NCBI GenBank assembly: GCA_037201625.1
Contig: JBBCGR010000003.1
Coordinates: 2,046,001-2,110,000 of the forward strand
Direction of reading: 5' to 3'
Source of the DNA: JAMXLO01 sp037201625
Lineage (GTDB): Bacteria > Pseudomonadota > Alphaproteobacteria > Acetobacterales > Acetobacteraceae
Length of the DNA: 64,000 bases
Shown: one piece after another, positions 7,804 to 16,689 of the stretch
Layout of the letters: every line of letters starts with the position of its first letter
Position numbering within the stretch: position 1 is the stretch's first letter
Made by a program: the position numbers and the translations under genes
Notes under the pieces: generated by a model
What the model saw: only the letters and a program-made list of their open reading frames with translations
What the model was told of the DNA's origin: nothing
Databases searched by the model: none

Positions 7804-8773
7804 GTTCGGCGCCGATCCGCTCGGCGTCCGACACCGCGCCGTGCAGGCTGCGCTTCAGCAGGAACGAGCCGTCGCTGCGCGCCACCAGCCCGGTGAGGTG
7901 CAGTTCCCCGGTCGGCAGCAGCCTTGCGTAGCCGCCGATCGGCGTGCGGCAGGAGCCGTCGAGCCGCTCCAGCATGGCCCGTTCGGCGGTGGAGACGGCC
8001 TTCGCCTCGGGATCCTCGATCGCGGCGAGCAGTTCGTGCAGTTCGGTGTCGTCGGCGCGAACGGTGACGCCGACGATCCCCTGGCCGGCGGCCGGCACCA
8101 TCGCATCCGGGTCGAGCACCACGTTCGCCCGCTCGGCCATGCCGAGGCGCTTCAGGCCGGCATAGGCCAGCATGGAGGCATCGCACGCGCCCGCCGCCAG
8201 CTTGGCGAGCCGCGTCTGGACGTTGCCGCGCAGCGTGGTGATCGTGAGGTCGGGGCGGGCGTGCTGCAACTGCGCCTGGCGGCGGACCGAGGAGGTGCCG
8301 ATCACCGCGCCGGCCGGCAGGCAGGCGAACGGATCGGCAGGATCGGGCTGCTCATCGGCCGCGGGCAGGATCAGGGCGTCGCGCGCGTCCTCGCGCTTCA
8401 GGGTGCAGGCGAGCACGATGCCGGGCGGCAGCGCGGTCTCCAGGTCCTTCAGGCTGTGCACTGCGAAGTCGATTCGCCGGTCGGCGAGCGCCTCGTGGAT
8501 TTCCTTGGCGAACAGACCCTTGCCGCCGATATCCGCCAAACGCCGGTCCTGCACCGCGTCGCCGGTGGTGCGGATGGCGTGCTCCTCGAACACGTTCATG
8601 TTGCGCAGCACCGGACAGAAGCGCACCAGCACGTCGAGGAAGAAGCGCGTCTGGATGAGTGCCAGCGGCGACCCCCTGGTGCCGACGCGCAGCGGCAGGG
8701 CGCGGCTGTGCGGCCGCACCATCGGGTGCTGCAGGGGACGGTCGGCTGGCGTGGGCGGCATGGCGGCGTTCAT
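7757..8773 (-). CDS. hemC: hydroxymethylbilane synthase (porphobilinogen deaminase)
   Basis: Polymerises four porphobilinogens to hydroxymethylbilane on a dipyrromethane cofactor. LRVGTRGSPLAL opens the catalytic fold near residue 28. VHSLKDLE and GTSSVRRQAQL follow, and the cofactor-binding Cys is in GSCRTPIGG (~275). At 338 residues it is slightly long because of ~25 extra N-terminal residues; in-frame ATGs at residues 5 and 18 are alternative starts. First gene of the hem block. It is divergent from tsaD with only ~50 bp between start codons, so the two promoters must be tightly packed or overlapping. Confidence 0.95.
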   Translation of the reverse strand: MNAAMPPTPADRPLQHPMVRPHSRALPLRVGTRGSPLALIQTRFFLDVLVRFCPVLRNMNVFEEHAIRTTGDAVQDRRLADIGGKGLFAKEIHEALADRRIDFAVHSLKDLETALPPGIVLACTLKREDARDALILPAADEQPDPADPFACLPAGAVIGTSSVRRQAQLQHARPDLTITTLRGNVQTRLAKLAAGACDASMLAYAGLKRLGMAERANVVLDPDAMVPAAGQGIVGVTVRADDTELHELLAAIEDPEAKAVSTAERAMLERLDGSCRTPIGGYARLLPTGELHLTGLVARSDGSFLLKRSLHGAVSDAERIGAELGTSLRADSPRDIFA

Positions 8774-8824
8774 GGGCGCGTCCTATTACTCCGGCGGGCA
8801 CGTGGAAAGATGGGATTCGTACGA

Positions 8825-9886
8825 ATGGGCCCGGTGCTCGGCATCGAGAGTTCCTGCGACGAGACCGCCACCGCGGTCTTGGACGAAACCGGGCGGGTAT
8901 TGGCGGAAGCCGTGCTGAGCCAGGAACGCGAGCACGCGCCGTTCGGCGGCGTGGTGCCGGAGATCGCTGCGCGGGCTCATCTGGCGTTCCTGCCCGAGCA
9001 GGTGCGCGGCGTGATGGCGCGGGCCGGGCTGGGATTCGCGGCCCTGGGCGGGGTGGCCGCGAGCGCCGGGCCGGGGCTGATCGGCGGCCTGATCGTCGGC
9101 AGCCAGGTCGCCAAGGGCATCGCGATCGCCCACCGGCTGCCGTACGTGGCGGTGAACCACCTGGAGGCCCATGGGCTGACCGCAAGGCTGCCCGGCCTGG
9201 TCGAGGGCGGCGTGGCGTTCCCCTATCTGCTGCTGCTGGTGTCCGGCGGGCATTGCCAGTGCGTAGCGGTGGAGGGCGTCGGCCGCCACGTGCGTCTCGG
9301 CAGTACGATGGACGATGCCGCGGGCGAGGCGTTCGACAAGGTGGCGAAGCTGCTGGGGCTGGGCTGGCCTGGCGGGCCGGCCCTGGAGCGGCTGGCGGTC
9401 GGCGGCGATGCCCGGCGCTATGCGTTCCCGCGGCCGCTGCTCGGGCGGATGGGGTGCGATTTCAGCTTCTCGGGCCTGAAGACGGCGGTGGCGCAGGAGG
9501 TGGCGCGGCAGGGTGCAGGCGCGCTGCCGGTTGCAGTGGCGGCGGACATCGCGGCGAGCTTCCAGGCGGCGGTCGCGGAGGTACTGGCCGACCGCGCCCG
9601 CCACGCGATGGCGCTGATGCGTGCCCGGGCTGCGGAGGCGCGGGCTGCGGATGCAGAGACGGCGAAAGCGGGACTGCTGGTGGTGGCCGGCGGAGTGGCG
9701 GCGAACGGCGCGGTGCGCGCGGCGCTGGCGGACGCCGCCGCCGCGGAGGGGTTCACGCTGGTGGCGCCGCCGGTGCGGCTCTGCACCGACAATGCGGTGA
9801 TGGTGGCGTGGACCGGCATCGAGCGGCTGCGGCTGGGCCTGGCCGACGACCTGGGCTTCGCACCGCGGCCGCGGTGGCCGCTGTGA
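8825..9886 (+). CDS. tsaD: tRNA N6-adenosine threonylcarbamoyltransferase TsaD
   Basis: Universal enzyme placing threonylcarbamoyl on A37 of ANN-decoding tRNAs, together with TsaB/TsaE. The start at 8825 gives MGPVLGIESSCDETA, the normal family beginning, with GGGA about 10 nt upstream; an ATG at 8810 adds five residues. Metal-binding NHLEAH (~115), LLVSGGHCQ and DDAAGEAFDKVAKLLGLGWP are all present. SFSGLKTA and the C-terminal LCTDNAVMVAW complete the ASKHA fold. At 353 residues it has normal length. The TGA overlaps the GTG of rlmJ. Confidence 0.95.
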   Translation: MGPVLGIESSCDETATAVLDETGRVLAEAVLSQEREHAPFGGVVPEIAARAHLAFLPEQVRGVMARAGLGFAALGGVAASAGPGLIGGLIVGSQVAKGIAIAHRLPYVAVNHLEAHGLTARLPGLVEGGVAFPYLLLLVSGGHCQCVAVEGVGRHVRLGSTMDDAAGEAFDKVAKLLGLGWPGGPALERLAVGGDARRYAFPRPLLGRMGCDFSFSGLKTAVAQEVARQGAGALPVAVAADIAASFQAAVAEVLADRARHAMALMRARAAEARAADAETAKAGLLVVAGGVAANGAVRAALADAAAAEGFTLVAPPVRLCTDNAVMVAWTGIERLRLGLADDLGFAPRPRWPL

Positions 9887-10701
9887 ACTACCGCCACGCC
9901 TTCCACGCCGGCAATTTCGGCGATTGCGTGAAGCATGCGGTGCTGGTCTGGCTGCTGCGGGCGCTGCAGCGCAAGCCTGCATCGCTGTTCGTGCTGGATA
10001 CGCATGCCGGCGCCGGGCGATACGACCTCACCGACGGCCCGGCGATGCGGACCGGCGAATGGCAGAAGGGGATCGCGCGCCTGGCCGATGATCCGCCTCC
10101 CGCGCTCGACGACTATGTGGGCGTCGTCCGCTCGCTTGGCCTCTATCCAGGGTCGCCGGCGATCGTGAGGGCGCTCCTGCGCCCGGGTGACCGCCTCGCA
10201 TGCTGCGAACTTCATGCCGAGGACGCCGCGGCGCTGCGCCGCCTGTTCGCGCATGATCCGCAGGTGGCGGTGCACCGGCGCGATGCGTGGGAGGCGCTGG
10301 GTGCGCTGCTGCCGCCCGCCGAGCGGCGCGGCCTGGTGCTGGTCGATCCGCCATTCGAGGATCCGCAGGAATTCGCCGAGCTGGCACGGGGCCTCGCCAC
10401 CGGCTGGCAGCGCTTCCGCACCGGCGTGTTCGCCGCCTGGTATCCGATCAAGCAGCGCGCGCCGGTCCGCCAGTTGCACGCCGACCTGCGCCAGAGCGGC
10501 ATCCGCGATGTCGTCGTCGCCGAGTTCTGCCTGCGCGAGCCGGTCGATGCGGCACGGCTCAACGGCTGCGGCATTGCCGTGGTCAATCCGCCGTACCGGT
10601 TCGAGCAGGAGGTGCCGGCGATCCTCGAGGCCCTGCGGACCCGGCTGGGCGACCGCGAGCCGGGGGAGGCCGCTTCGGTGACCCGCATCGTCGATGAGTA
10701 G
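9883..10701 (+). CDS. rlmJ: 23S rRNA (adenine(2030)-N6)-methyltransferase RlmJ
   Basis: Starts at GTG 9883, overlapping the tsaD stop (GTGA). The product opens MNYRHAFHAGNFGDCVKH, the hallmark RlmJ N-terminus. SAM-binding and catalytic elements include LDTHAGAGRYDL (~45) and LVLVDPPFE (~150), the DPPY-like N6-adenine motif with Phe. AAWYPIK follows the catalytic loop. At 272 residues it is close to the usual ~280. The 3' end overlaps gpsA by 8 bp. Acts on 23S rRNA in the cytoplasm. Confidence 0.93.
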   Translation: MNYRHAFHAGNFGDCVKHAVLVWLLRALQRKPASLFVLDTHAGAGRYDLTDGPAMRTGEWQKGIARLADDPPPALDDYVGVVRSLGLYPGSPAIVRALLRPGDRLACCELHAEDAAALRRLFAHDPQVAVHRRDAWEALGALLPPAERRGLVLVDPPFEDPQEFAELARGLATGWQRFRTGVFAAWYPIKQRAPVRQLHADLRQSGIRDVVVAEFCLREPVDAARLNGCGIAVVNPPYRFEQEVPAILEALRTRLGDREPGEAASVTRIVDE

Positions 10702-11650
10702 CGTCGCGGTGATCGGCGCCGGCGCCTGGGGCACCGCCCTCGCCATCCAGGCGGCGCGAGCCGGCAACGCGGTCACGCTGTGGGCGCGCGATCCTGAGCG
10801 GGCCGGGCTGATCACCGTCACCCGGGAGAACCCGCGCCTGCCGGGCGTGCGGCTGCCGGAACCCATCCTGGTGCATGCCGCGCTGCCGCCGGCCGCCGAC
10901 CTGCTGCTGCTGGCGGTGCCGATGCAGCACATCCGCGCCGTGCTGCCGCGCCTGCCGCCGGCGCCGCTGGTGGTCTGCGCCAAGGGCGTGGAGGCCGCCA
11001 CCTTCCGCCTGCCGCTGGAGGTCGTGGCGGATCTGCGGCCCGGGATGCCGGCGGCGGTGCTCACCGGCCCCAACTTCGCCCACGAGATCGCCGCCGGGCT
11101 GCCTGCCGCCGCAGTGGTGGCAGCAACCGACGCGGCCTTGCGCGAGCGGATCGCCGCCGTACTCGGCACACCCGCGTTCCGCCTCTACGGCAACGACGAC
11201 CCGATCGGTGCCCAGGTGGGCGGCGCGGCGAAGAACGTGATCGCCATCGCCGCGGGTGCGGTGACCGGGGCCGGGCTGGGCGAGAACGCCCGCGCCGCGC
11301 TGATCACCCGGGGCCTCGCCGAACTGGCGCGGCTCGCCGTGGCGCTGGGTGGCCGCGCCGAGACGGTGATGGGCCTGTCCGGCCTGGGCGACCTGCTGCT
11401 GACCTGCACCGGCCCGGCCAGCCGCAATTTCAGCCTCGGCGTCGCGCTGGGCCGCGGCGAGCACCTGGCCGATGTGCTGGCGGCGCGCTCCGCGGTGACC
11501 GAGGGCGTCGCCACGGCACCGGCGCTGGTGGCGCGTGCCGCCGATGTGGAGATGCCGGTGTGCACCGCGGTCGCCTCGCTGCTGGCCGGCCGGGCCACCC
11601 TGGCCGAGGCGATGGCGGCGCTGCTCGCCCGGCCGCGGCGCGACGAATAG
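10694..11650 (+). CDS. gpsA: glycerol-3-phosphate dehydrogenase [NAD(P)+]
   Basis: Makes sn-glycerol 3-phosphate from dihydroxyacetone phosphate for phospholipid synthesis. The Rossmann motif VIGAGAWGTALA is at the N-terminus, followed by CAKGVEAAT and LTGPNFAHEIA. The catalytic Lys is in GGAAKNVIAIAAG (~180) and the C-terminal helix motif is GLSGLGDLLLTC. At 318 residues the length is standard. It begins inside the end of rlmJ and its stop shares a base with the GTG start of murJ, making tsaD-rlmJ-gpsA-murJ a tightly packed run. Confidence 0.95.
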   Translation: MSSVAVIGAGAWGTALAIQAARAGNAVTLWARDPERAGLITVTRENPRLPGVRLPEPILVHAALPPAADLLLLAVPMQHIRAVLPRLPPAPLVVCAKGVEAATFRLPLEVVADLRPGMPAAVLTGPNFAHEIAAGLPAAAVVAATDAALRERIAAVLGTPAFRLYGNDDPIGAQVGGAAKNVIAIAAGAVTGAGLGENARAALITRGLAELARLAVALGGRAETVMGLSGLGDLLLTCTGPASRNFSLGVALGRGEHLADVLAARSAVTEGVATAPALVARAADVEMPVCTAVASLLAGRATLAEAMAALLARPRRDE

Positions 11651-13224
11651 TGCTGCGCGGCGTCCTCACCGTCGGCGGCTGGACCATGGTGAGCCGCGTG
11701 CTCGGCTTCGCCCGCGACATGCTGATCGCAGCGATCCTCGGCGCCGGCCCGATCGCCGATGCGTTCTTCGTCGCGCTGAAGCTGCCCAACCTGTTCCGCC
11801 GGCTGTTCGGCGAGGGTGCCTTCAACGCCGCCTTCGTCCCCGCCTTCGCCGGCATGCTGGCCGCCGAGGGCCCGCCGGCAGCGCGCCAGTTCGCCCGCGA
11901 GACCTTCGCGGTGATGGCGTTCTGGCTGGGCGTGCTGACCATCCTGGGCGAAGTGTTCATGCCGCAGATGATGGCGGTGCTGGCGCCGGGCTTCGCCGGC
12001 ACGCCCGACAAGTTCGCCCTGGCCGTGGACCTGTCGCGCATCACCTTTCCCTATCTGCTGCTGATCTGCCTCGCAGCCCTGGTGTCCGGCATGCTGAACG
12101 GGCTCGACCGGTTCACCGCCGCCTCCGCCTCCTACGTGCTGTTCAACGTCGTCTCGATCGCCTGCATGCTGTGGCTGACACCCTATGTGCCGACCGCCGG
12201 CCACGCGCTGGCCTGGGGCGTCACCGCCTCGGGCGTGGCGCAGCTTGGCCTGCTGATGTGGGCGCTGCGGCGCGCCGGCATGGGGTTCTCGCTGCCGCGC
12301 CCGCGCCTGACGCCGCAGATCCGCGTGCTGCTGCGCCGCATGCTGCCCGGCCTGGTGGGCGCCGGCGTGACGCAGCTCAATCTCGCGGTGGACGTGATCA
12401 TCGCCAGCCTGCTGCCGGCGGGAACGGTCTCGCTGCTGTACTACGCCGACCGGGTGCAGCAATTGCCGCTCGGGGTGATCGGCACCGCGGTGGGCACCGC
12501 GCTGCTGCCGCTGCTGTCGCGCCAGGTCCGCGCCGGCGAGGCCGCGGCCGCGCTCGGCACGCTGAACCGCGCCATCGAGTATGCCCTCTTCCTGACCCTG
12601 CCGGCGGCGGTGGCGCTGATGGTCAGCGCCTATCCGGTGATGTGGGCGCTGTTCGGCCGCGGCGCGTTCGATGCCGAGAGCGCGCGCCTGTCCGCCCAGG
12701 CGCTCGCGGCGTATGCGCTGGGACTGCCGGCCTTCGTGCTGGTGAAGGTGCTGGCGCCCGGCTTCTTCGCGCGCGGCGACACGGCGACGCCGGTGAAGAT
12801 CGGCATCACCTCGGTGGCGCTGAACCTGGCGATGAACGTGGCCTTCATGGTGCCGCTGCAGCATGTCGGACCGGCGCTGGCGACCAGCCTGGCCGCGGTG
12901 TTCAACGTCGGCTGGCTGGCGCTGGCATTGGCGCGGCGCGGCCAACTGGTCCCCGACGCGCAGCTTCGCCGCCGATGCCTGCGCATGACGGCGGCGGCGG
13001 TGGCGATGGGCGTGGTGCTGTGGTTCGCCCAGCGCCTTCTGTTCAGCGACGGCATGTCGGGCACCGCGCGGCTGGTGTCGCTCGCGGTGCTGGTGGTAAC
13101 GGGCCTGGTGGCCTACGGCGCGGCGGCGGTGGCGTTCGGCGCCGGCGATCCGCGCGCGCTGGCACGGCTCATTCTACGCCGCAGGGCGCAGCCGAAGCCG
13201 CGCCCTGCCCCACCGCCGGCCTGA
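11650..13224 (+). CDS. murJ: lipid II flippase MurJ
   Basis: Start taken as GTG 11650, whose first base is the last base of the gpsA stop (TAGTG). The 524-residue product begins VLRGVLTVGGWTMVSRVLGF, and the GFARD motif follows near residue 22, as in MviN/MurJ. ALKLPNLFRRLFGEGAF and PGLVGAGVTQLNLAVD are also family signatures, and about 14 membrane helices are evident. It flips lipid-linked peptidoglycan precursor across the inner membrane. It ends five bases before a convergent stop, with a hairpin between. Confidence 0.94.
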   Translation: MLRGVLTVGGWTMVSRVLGFARDMLIAAILGAGPIADAFFVALKLPNLFRRLFGEGAFNAAFVPAFAGMLAAEGPPAARQFARETFAVMAFWLGVLTILGEVFMPQMMAVLAPGFAGTPDKFALAVDLSRITFPYLLLICLAALVSGMLNGLDRFTAASASYVLFNVVSIACMLWLTPYVPTAGHALAWGVTASGVAQLGLLMWALRRAGMGFSLPRPRLTPQIRVLLRRMLPGLVGAGVTQLNLAVDVIIASLLPAGTVSLLYYADRVQQLPLGVIGTAVGTALLPLLSRQVRAGEAAAALGTLNRAIEYALFLTLPAAVALMVSAYPVMWALFGRGAFDAESARLSAQALAAYALGLPAFVLVKVLAPGFFARGDTATPVKIGITSVALNLAMNVAFMVPLQHVGPALATSLAAVFNVGWLALALARRGQLVPDAQLRRRCLRMTAAAVAMGVVLWFAQRLLFSDGMSGTARLVSLAVLVVTGLVAYGAAAVAFGAGDPRALARLILRRRAQPKPRPAPPPA

Positions 13225-13238
13225 CCCGTCAGGCGGCG
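13212..13238. terminator. hairpin between convergent genes
   Basis: CCTGAC and GTCAGG separated by two bases (13220-13233) are flanked by CCGCC and GGCGG, giving a GC-rich stem across both stop codons. There is no T-tract. A bidirectional terminator role is inferred from its position. Confidence 0.4.
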
Positions 13239-14296
13239 GCCTTGCGGTTCTGCTCCAGCCGGGCGTCGACCAGGGCCACCGTCGCGTCCAGTTCCGCGTT
13301 GCGCATGCCCTTCTGCGCCGCGATGCTCTGCACCAGCCGGTCCACGCGCTCGATGTTCGGCGCGCCGGCGAACAGCGCGCGGGCGGCCGAGGAGGGGCGG
13401 ATCAGCCCGTTGGCGGCGGCGGCGTATTTCTCGAACGGCACCAGGTCGGCGGCATCGGCGCCGAGCAGCAGGCAGAGTTCGCGCACCCAGTCGTAGATGC
13501 GGTGCGAGGCCTCGATGTCGGTGTGCACCGCCTCCTTGATCGTCACCGCCTTGTCGGCGCGCACGCAGCGGTAATTGCCGGTGCACAGCATCGCCCATTT
13601 GGCCAGCGGCACGAAGATGGAGTCGTGCACCTTCAGCTTCACCGGCAGGTCGATCGGGCCGTCGCCCGGATCGAAGCGGATCGCCTCGATCTCCCGCTGG
13701 AACTGGCGAAGGATGTTGGTGGAGGCTTCGGATTCGAAGCGCGCCGCCTTGAAGTTGGTCGGCAGCGTCACGGTCAGCACGTTGATCTTGTCGTCCGGCA
13801 TGCGGATCGCCTGCGGATCGGGGCTGCACAGCGTCAGCCGGCCCGGCTCGAAGTTCGCCCATACGCTGGCATCGGTGAAGCACTGGTGCAGCGAGTCGGT
13901 GTTGAGGCCGGGGATGCGCTTCAGGTAGGGCAGCGGCGGCATGTTCATGATCGACATGCAGGGCTTGCCGGACTTCGCCACCGCATCCAGCAACTCGCGC
14001 ACGCCGGGGGAGCGGTACTGCGGCTCCTGCATCGCCAGTGCAACAAGGTCGTAGTCGGCCGGGTTGATCCCGGCGGGACCGGCGGCGGTAACCGTGCCGG
14101 GCAGCGACTTGGAGTGGATCTCGACTGGTGCCGCGCGGCCGCGGATCGGCATCTTCACGCGGATGCCGTCGGAGTTGATCGCCTCCACTTCGGCGGGCAG
14201 GCAGATCAGCGTCACCTGATGCCCGCCGAACAGCAGCTTGCTTGCGAGCAGCGACCCGTAGGACGCGCCCATGATCAGCACTTTCTGTGTTGCCAC
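13229..14296 (-). CDS. ketopantoate reductase-like (PanE/ApbA family) dehydrogenase
   Basis: 355 residues. The N-terminus is a Rossmann fold (VLIMGASYGSLLASKLLFGG) with Ser replacing the second Gly of GxGxxG. The C-terminal half has the helical 6-phosphogluconate dehydrogenase-like look of the family (KWAMLCTGNYRC, EAVHTDIEASHRIYDWV). It is longer than true PanE (~300 aa), and the catalytic Lys/Asn/Glu set cannot be placed confidently. A pantothenate role is therefore not assigned. It lies between murJ and trpS, convergent to the first and divergent from the second. Confidence 0.68.
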   Translation of the reverse strand: MATQKVLIMGASYGSLLASKLLFGGHQVTLICLPAEVEAINSDGIRVKMPIRGRAAPVEIHSKSLPGTVTAAGPAGINPADYDLVALAMQEPQYRSPGVRELLDAVAKSGKPCMSIMNMPPLPYLKRIPGLNTDSLHQCFTDASVWANFEPGRLTLCSPDPQAIRMPDDKINVLTVTLPTNFKAARFESEASTNILRQFQREIEAIRFDPGDGPIDLPVKLKVHDSIFVPLAKWAMLCTGNYRCVRADKAVTIKEAVHTDIEASHRIYDWVRELCLLLGADAADLVPFEKYAAAANGLIRPSSAARALFAGAPNIERVDRLVQSIAAQKGMRNAELDATVALVDARLEQNRKAAA

Positions 14297-14520
14297 TGAA
14301 CCTTCACTCCCTAGTGCGGTGGCATGGCGTGGACCGCCATGCCCCTTGAAGACCGGGCTTGTGCCCGTCCTGGCGGGAGTGTGGCACAGGCGTTACGGCA
14401 AGTGAATCCGGCCGGGCGGCGTCATCCGGCCCCGCCCGGAGCGCCTCTGGGCTGGGCCTGGGTGAACCCCGCGCGCTGCCGCTGCTTGCGCCCTCGCCCA
14501 GGATCGGCGATCTGTCCGCC

Positions 14521-15519
14521 ATGCAACGCGTCTTCTCCGGCATCCAGCCGTCCGGCATCGCCCATCTCGGCAACTACCTGGGCGCCATCCGCAACTGGGT
14601 GGCGCTGCAGGACAGCCACGACTGCATCTACTGCGTGGTCGACCTCCACGCGATCACCGAGTGGCAGGAGCCCGCGCAGCTCATCCAGCAGACGCGCGAG
14701 ATGGCGGCCGTGCTGCTCGCCTGCGGCATCGATCCGCAGCGGCACATCCTGTTCAACCAGTCCCGCGTCCGCGCGCACGCCCAGCTTGCCTGGATCTTCA
14801 ACTGCATCGCGCGCATCGGCTGGCTGAACCGCATGACGCAGTTCAAGGACAAGGCCGGCAAGAACCGCGAGCATGCATCGGCCGGGCTGTACGTCTATCC
14901 GAACCTGATGGCGGCCGACATCCTGGCCTATCACGCCACCGGCGTGCCGGTGGGCGAGGACCAGCGCCAGCACCTGGAACTCGCCAACGACATCGCGCAG
15001 AAATTCAACCATGATTACGGCGTCGAATTCTTCCCGCTTGTCGCGCCGCTGATCATGGGTCCCGCGCCGCGCGTCATGAGCCTGCGCGACGGCACGAAGA
15101 AGATGTCGAAGTCCGATTCCTCCGACCAGAGCCGCATCAACCTGAACGACACGCCCGACGCCATCGCGCTGAAGATCCGGCGCGCGAAGACCGATCCCGA
15201 GCCGCTGCCGTCCGAGCCGCAGGGCCTCGAGCACCGTGCCGAGGCGCGCAACCTGGTCGGCATCTATGCCGCGCTGGACGGCAGCGATCATGCGGCGGTG
15301 CTGCGCGAGCATGGCGGCAAGGGGTTCGGCGCCTTCAAGGAGGCGCTGGCCGGGCTGCTGATCGAGAAGCTGCGGCCGATCGCCGAAACCACTCAGCGGT
15401 TGCTGGACGATCCCGCGTCGCTGGACGCGGTGCTGCGCGACGGCGCCGAACGCGCGGCGGCGGTGGCTGATCCGATCGTGGCGGAAGCCGAGAGGCTGGT
15501 GGGCTTCCTGCGCGTGTAG
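14521..15519 (+). CDS. trpS: tryptophanyl-tRNA synthetase
   Basis: Class I aminoacyl-tRNA synthetase, 332 residues from ATG 14521; an upstream in-frame start at 14359 would add a non-conserved extension. The HIGH-type motif is PSGIAHLGNYLGA (~11-23) and the KMSKS loop is GTKKMSKSDSSD (~195). VYPNLMAADILAYHATGVPVG is the tryptophan-pocket region, and VGEDQRQHLELA the expected ATP/Trp contact. The 224-bp divergent region upstream (14297-14520) should carry promoters for both trpS and the ketopantoate reductase-like gene. No attenuator-like leader is evident. Confidence 0.96.
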   Translation: MQRVFSGIQPSGIAHLGNYLGAIRNWVALQDSHDCIYCVVDLHAITEWQEPAQLIQQTREMAAVLLACGIDPQRHILFNQSRVRAHAQLAWIFNCIARIGWLNRMTQFKDKAGKNREHASAGLYVYPNLMAADILAYHATGVPVGEDQRQHLELANDIAQKFNHDYGVEFFPLVAPLIMGPAPRVMSLRDGTKKMSKSDSSDQSRINLNDTPDAIALKIRRAKTDPEPLPSEPQGLEHRAEARNLVGIYAALDGSDHAAVLREHGGKGFGAFKEALAGLLIEKLRPIAETTQRLLDDPASLDAVLRDGAERAAAVADPIVAEAERLVGFLRV

Positions 15520-15533
15520 GGCTGCTGACACGA

Positions 15534-15569
15534 GGTCACCCCTGTATTCAGCGGCCACCCCTGTATTCA
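15534..15569. repeat. 17-bp direct repeat upstream of glycosyltransferase gene
   Basis: GGTCACCCCTGTATTCA (15534-15550) and GGCCACCCCTGTATTCA (15553-15569) differ at one base. They are offset by 19 bp, about two helical turns, in the 177-bp gap between trpS and the glycosyltransferase. The spacing would suit a dimeric regulator, but this is inference. Confidence 0.6.
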
Positions 15570-15696
15570 TTGGCGTGGTTGGCGTGACTTGCTGTTCCAC
15601 ACTCCCTGCTGTCGGCCCATACGGGGATCGCTCGGCGATTCACACCCGGCATTAGCCCGATGTTCACCGCTGTCGGCGCAAGAATGCCGGCGCGCG

Positions 15697-16689
15697 ATGG
15701 ACATGCTTGCACAGATCCGACCGGTCTTCTCCGTTGTCGTCCCGATGTACAACGAAGCCGAGAACGTGGGCGCGCTGCACCGCCGCCTCGCCGCTGTGAT
15801 GGCCACGCTGGGCGCGACGTGGGAGGCGATCTACGTCAACGACGGAAGCCAGGATGCCTCGCTGTATGCCGTCGAGGTGCTGCGCCAGGCCGACAGCCGC
15901 ATCGCGGTGATCAACCTGTCCCGCAACTTCGGCAAGGAGATCGCCACCACCGCCGGTCTCGATCACGCCCGGGGCGACGCGGTCATCGTCATGGACGCCG
16001 ACCTCCAGGACCCGCCTGAGGTCATTCCGGACCTCGTCGCCGCCTGGCGTGCCGGCCACGACATGGTCTACGCGCAGCGTCGCCGGCGGGAGGGTGAGAC
16101 CTGGGTGAAGAAGGCCACTGCCGCCGTGTTCTACCGGCTCATGCGCAACCTGGGCGACGTGCCGCTGCCCGAGAATGTCGGCGACTTCCGGCTCATGAGC
16201 CGCCGCGTGGTCGACGCGGTACAGCAACTGCGCGAGCAGCACCGCTTCATGAAGGGCCTGTTCGCCTGGGTTGGCTATCCCACCACCTCGGTGCAGTACG
16301 ACCGCGAGCCGCGCGCCGCCGGTTGCACGAAATGGTCGTTCTGGAAGCTGTGGAACCTGGCGATCGAGGGCATCACCGGCTTCACCGTGGCGCCGCTGAA
16401 ACTCGCGACCTATCTGGGTCTCGCCGTGGCGATCTTCGCCGTGCTGTTCGGCGCACAGCTCATCCTGCGGACGCTGATCTTCGGCAATCCCGTCGCCGGC
16501 TATCCGAGCCTGATGGCGGTCATCCTGTTCCTGGGCGGCACCCAGCTCGTGACGCTGGGCATCATCGGCGAATACCTGGGCCGCGTGTTCAACGAAACCA
16601 AGCGGCGGCCGCTCTACCTGGTGGAGCGCTATACCCCGAGCGGGATCACGCAGCCCGTGCCGCAGGCGGCGGCAGAGCCGGTATCGTGA
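15697..16689 (+). CDS. GtrB/DPM-like polyprenyl-phosphate glycosyltransferase
   Basis: 330 residues. The GT2 domain (residues ~8-230) has FSVVVPMYNEAENVGAL, VNDGSQDAS and the metal-binding VMDADLQDPPE. GDFRLMSRRVVDA and MKGLFAWVGY mark the acceptor region. Two C-terminal membrane helices (~238-265 and ~275-300) precede GEYLGRVFNETKRRPLYLVE. This is the layout of bactoprenol-phosphate sugar transferases used for O-antigen or lipid A decoration. An ATG two codons later (15703) is an alternative start. The 3' end overlaps the convergent nitrile hydratase alpha gene by 44 bp. The sugar donated is unknown. Confidence 0.85.
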   Translation: MDMLAQIRPVFSVVVPMYNEAENVGALHRRLAAVMATLGATWEAIYVNDGSQDASLYAVEVLRQADSRIAVINLSRNFGKEIATTAGLDHARGDAVIVMDADLQDPPEVIPDLVAAWRAGHDMVYAQRRRREGETWVKKATAAVFYRLMRNLGDVPLPENVGDFRLMSRRVVDAVQQLREQHRFMKGLFAWVGYPTTSVQYDREPRAAGCTKWSFWKLWNLAIEGITGFTVAPLKLATYLGLAVAIFAVLFGAQLILRTLIFGNPVAGYPSLMAVILFLGGTQLVTLGIIGEYLGRVFNETKRRPLYLVERYTPSGITQPVPQAAAEPVS

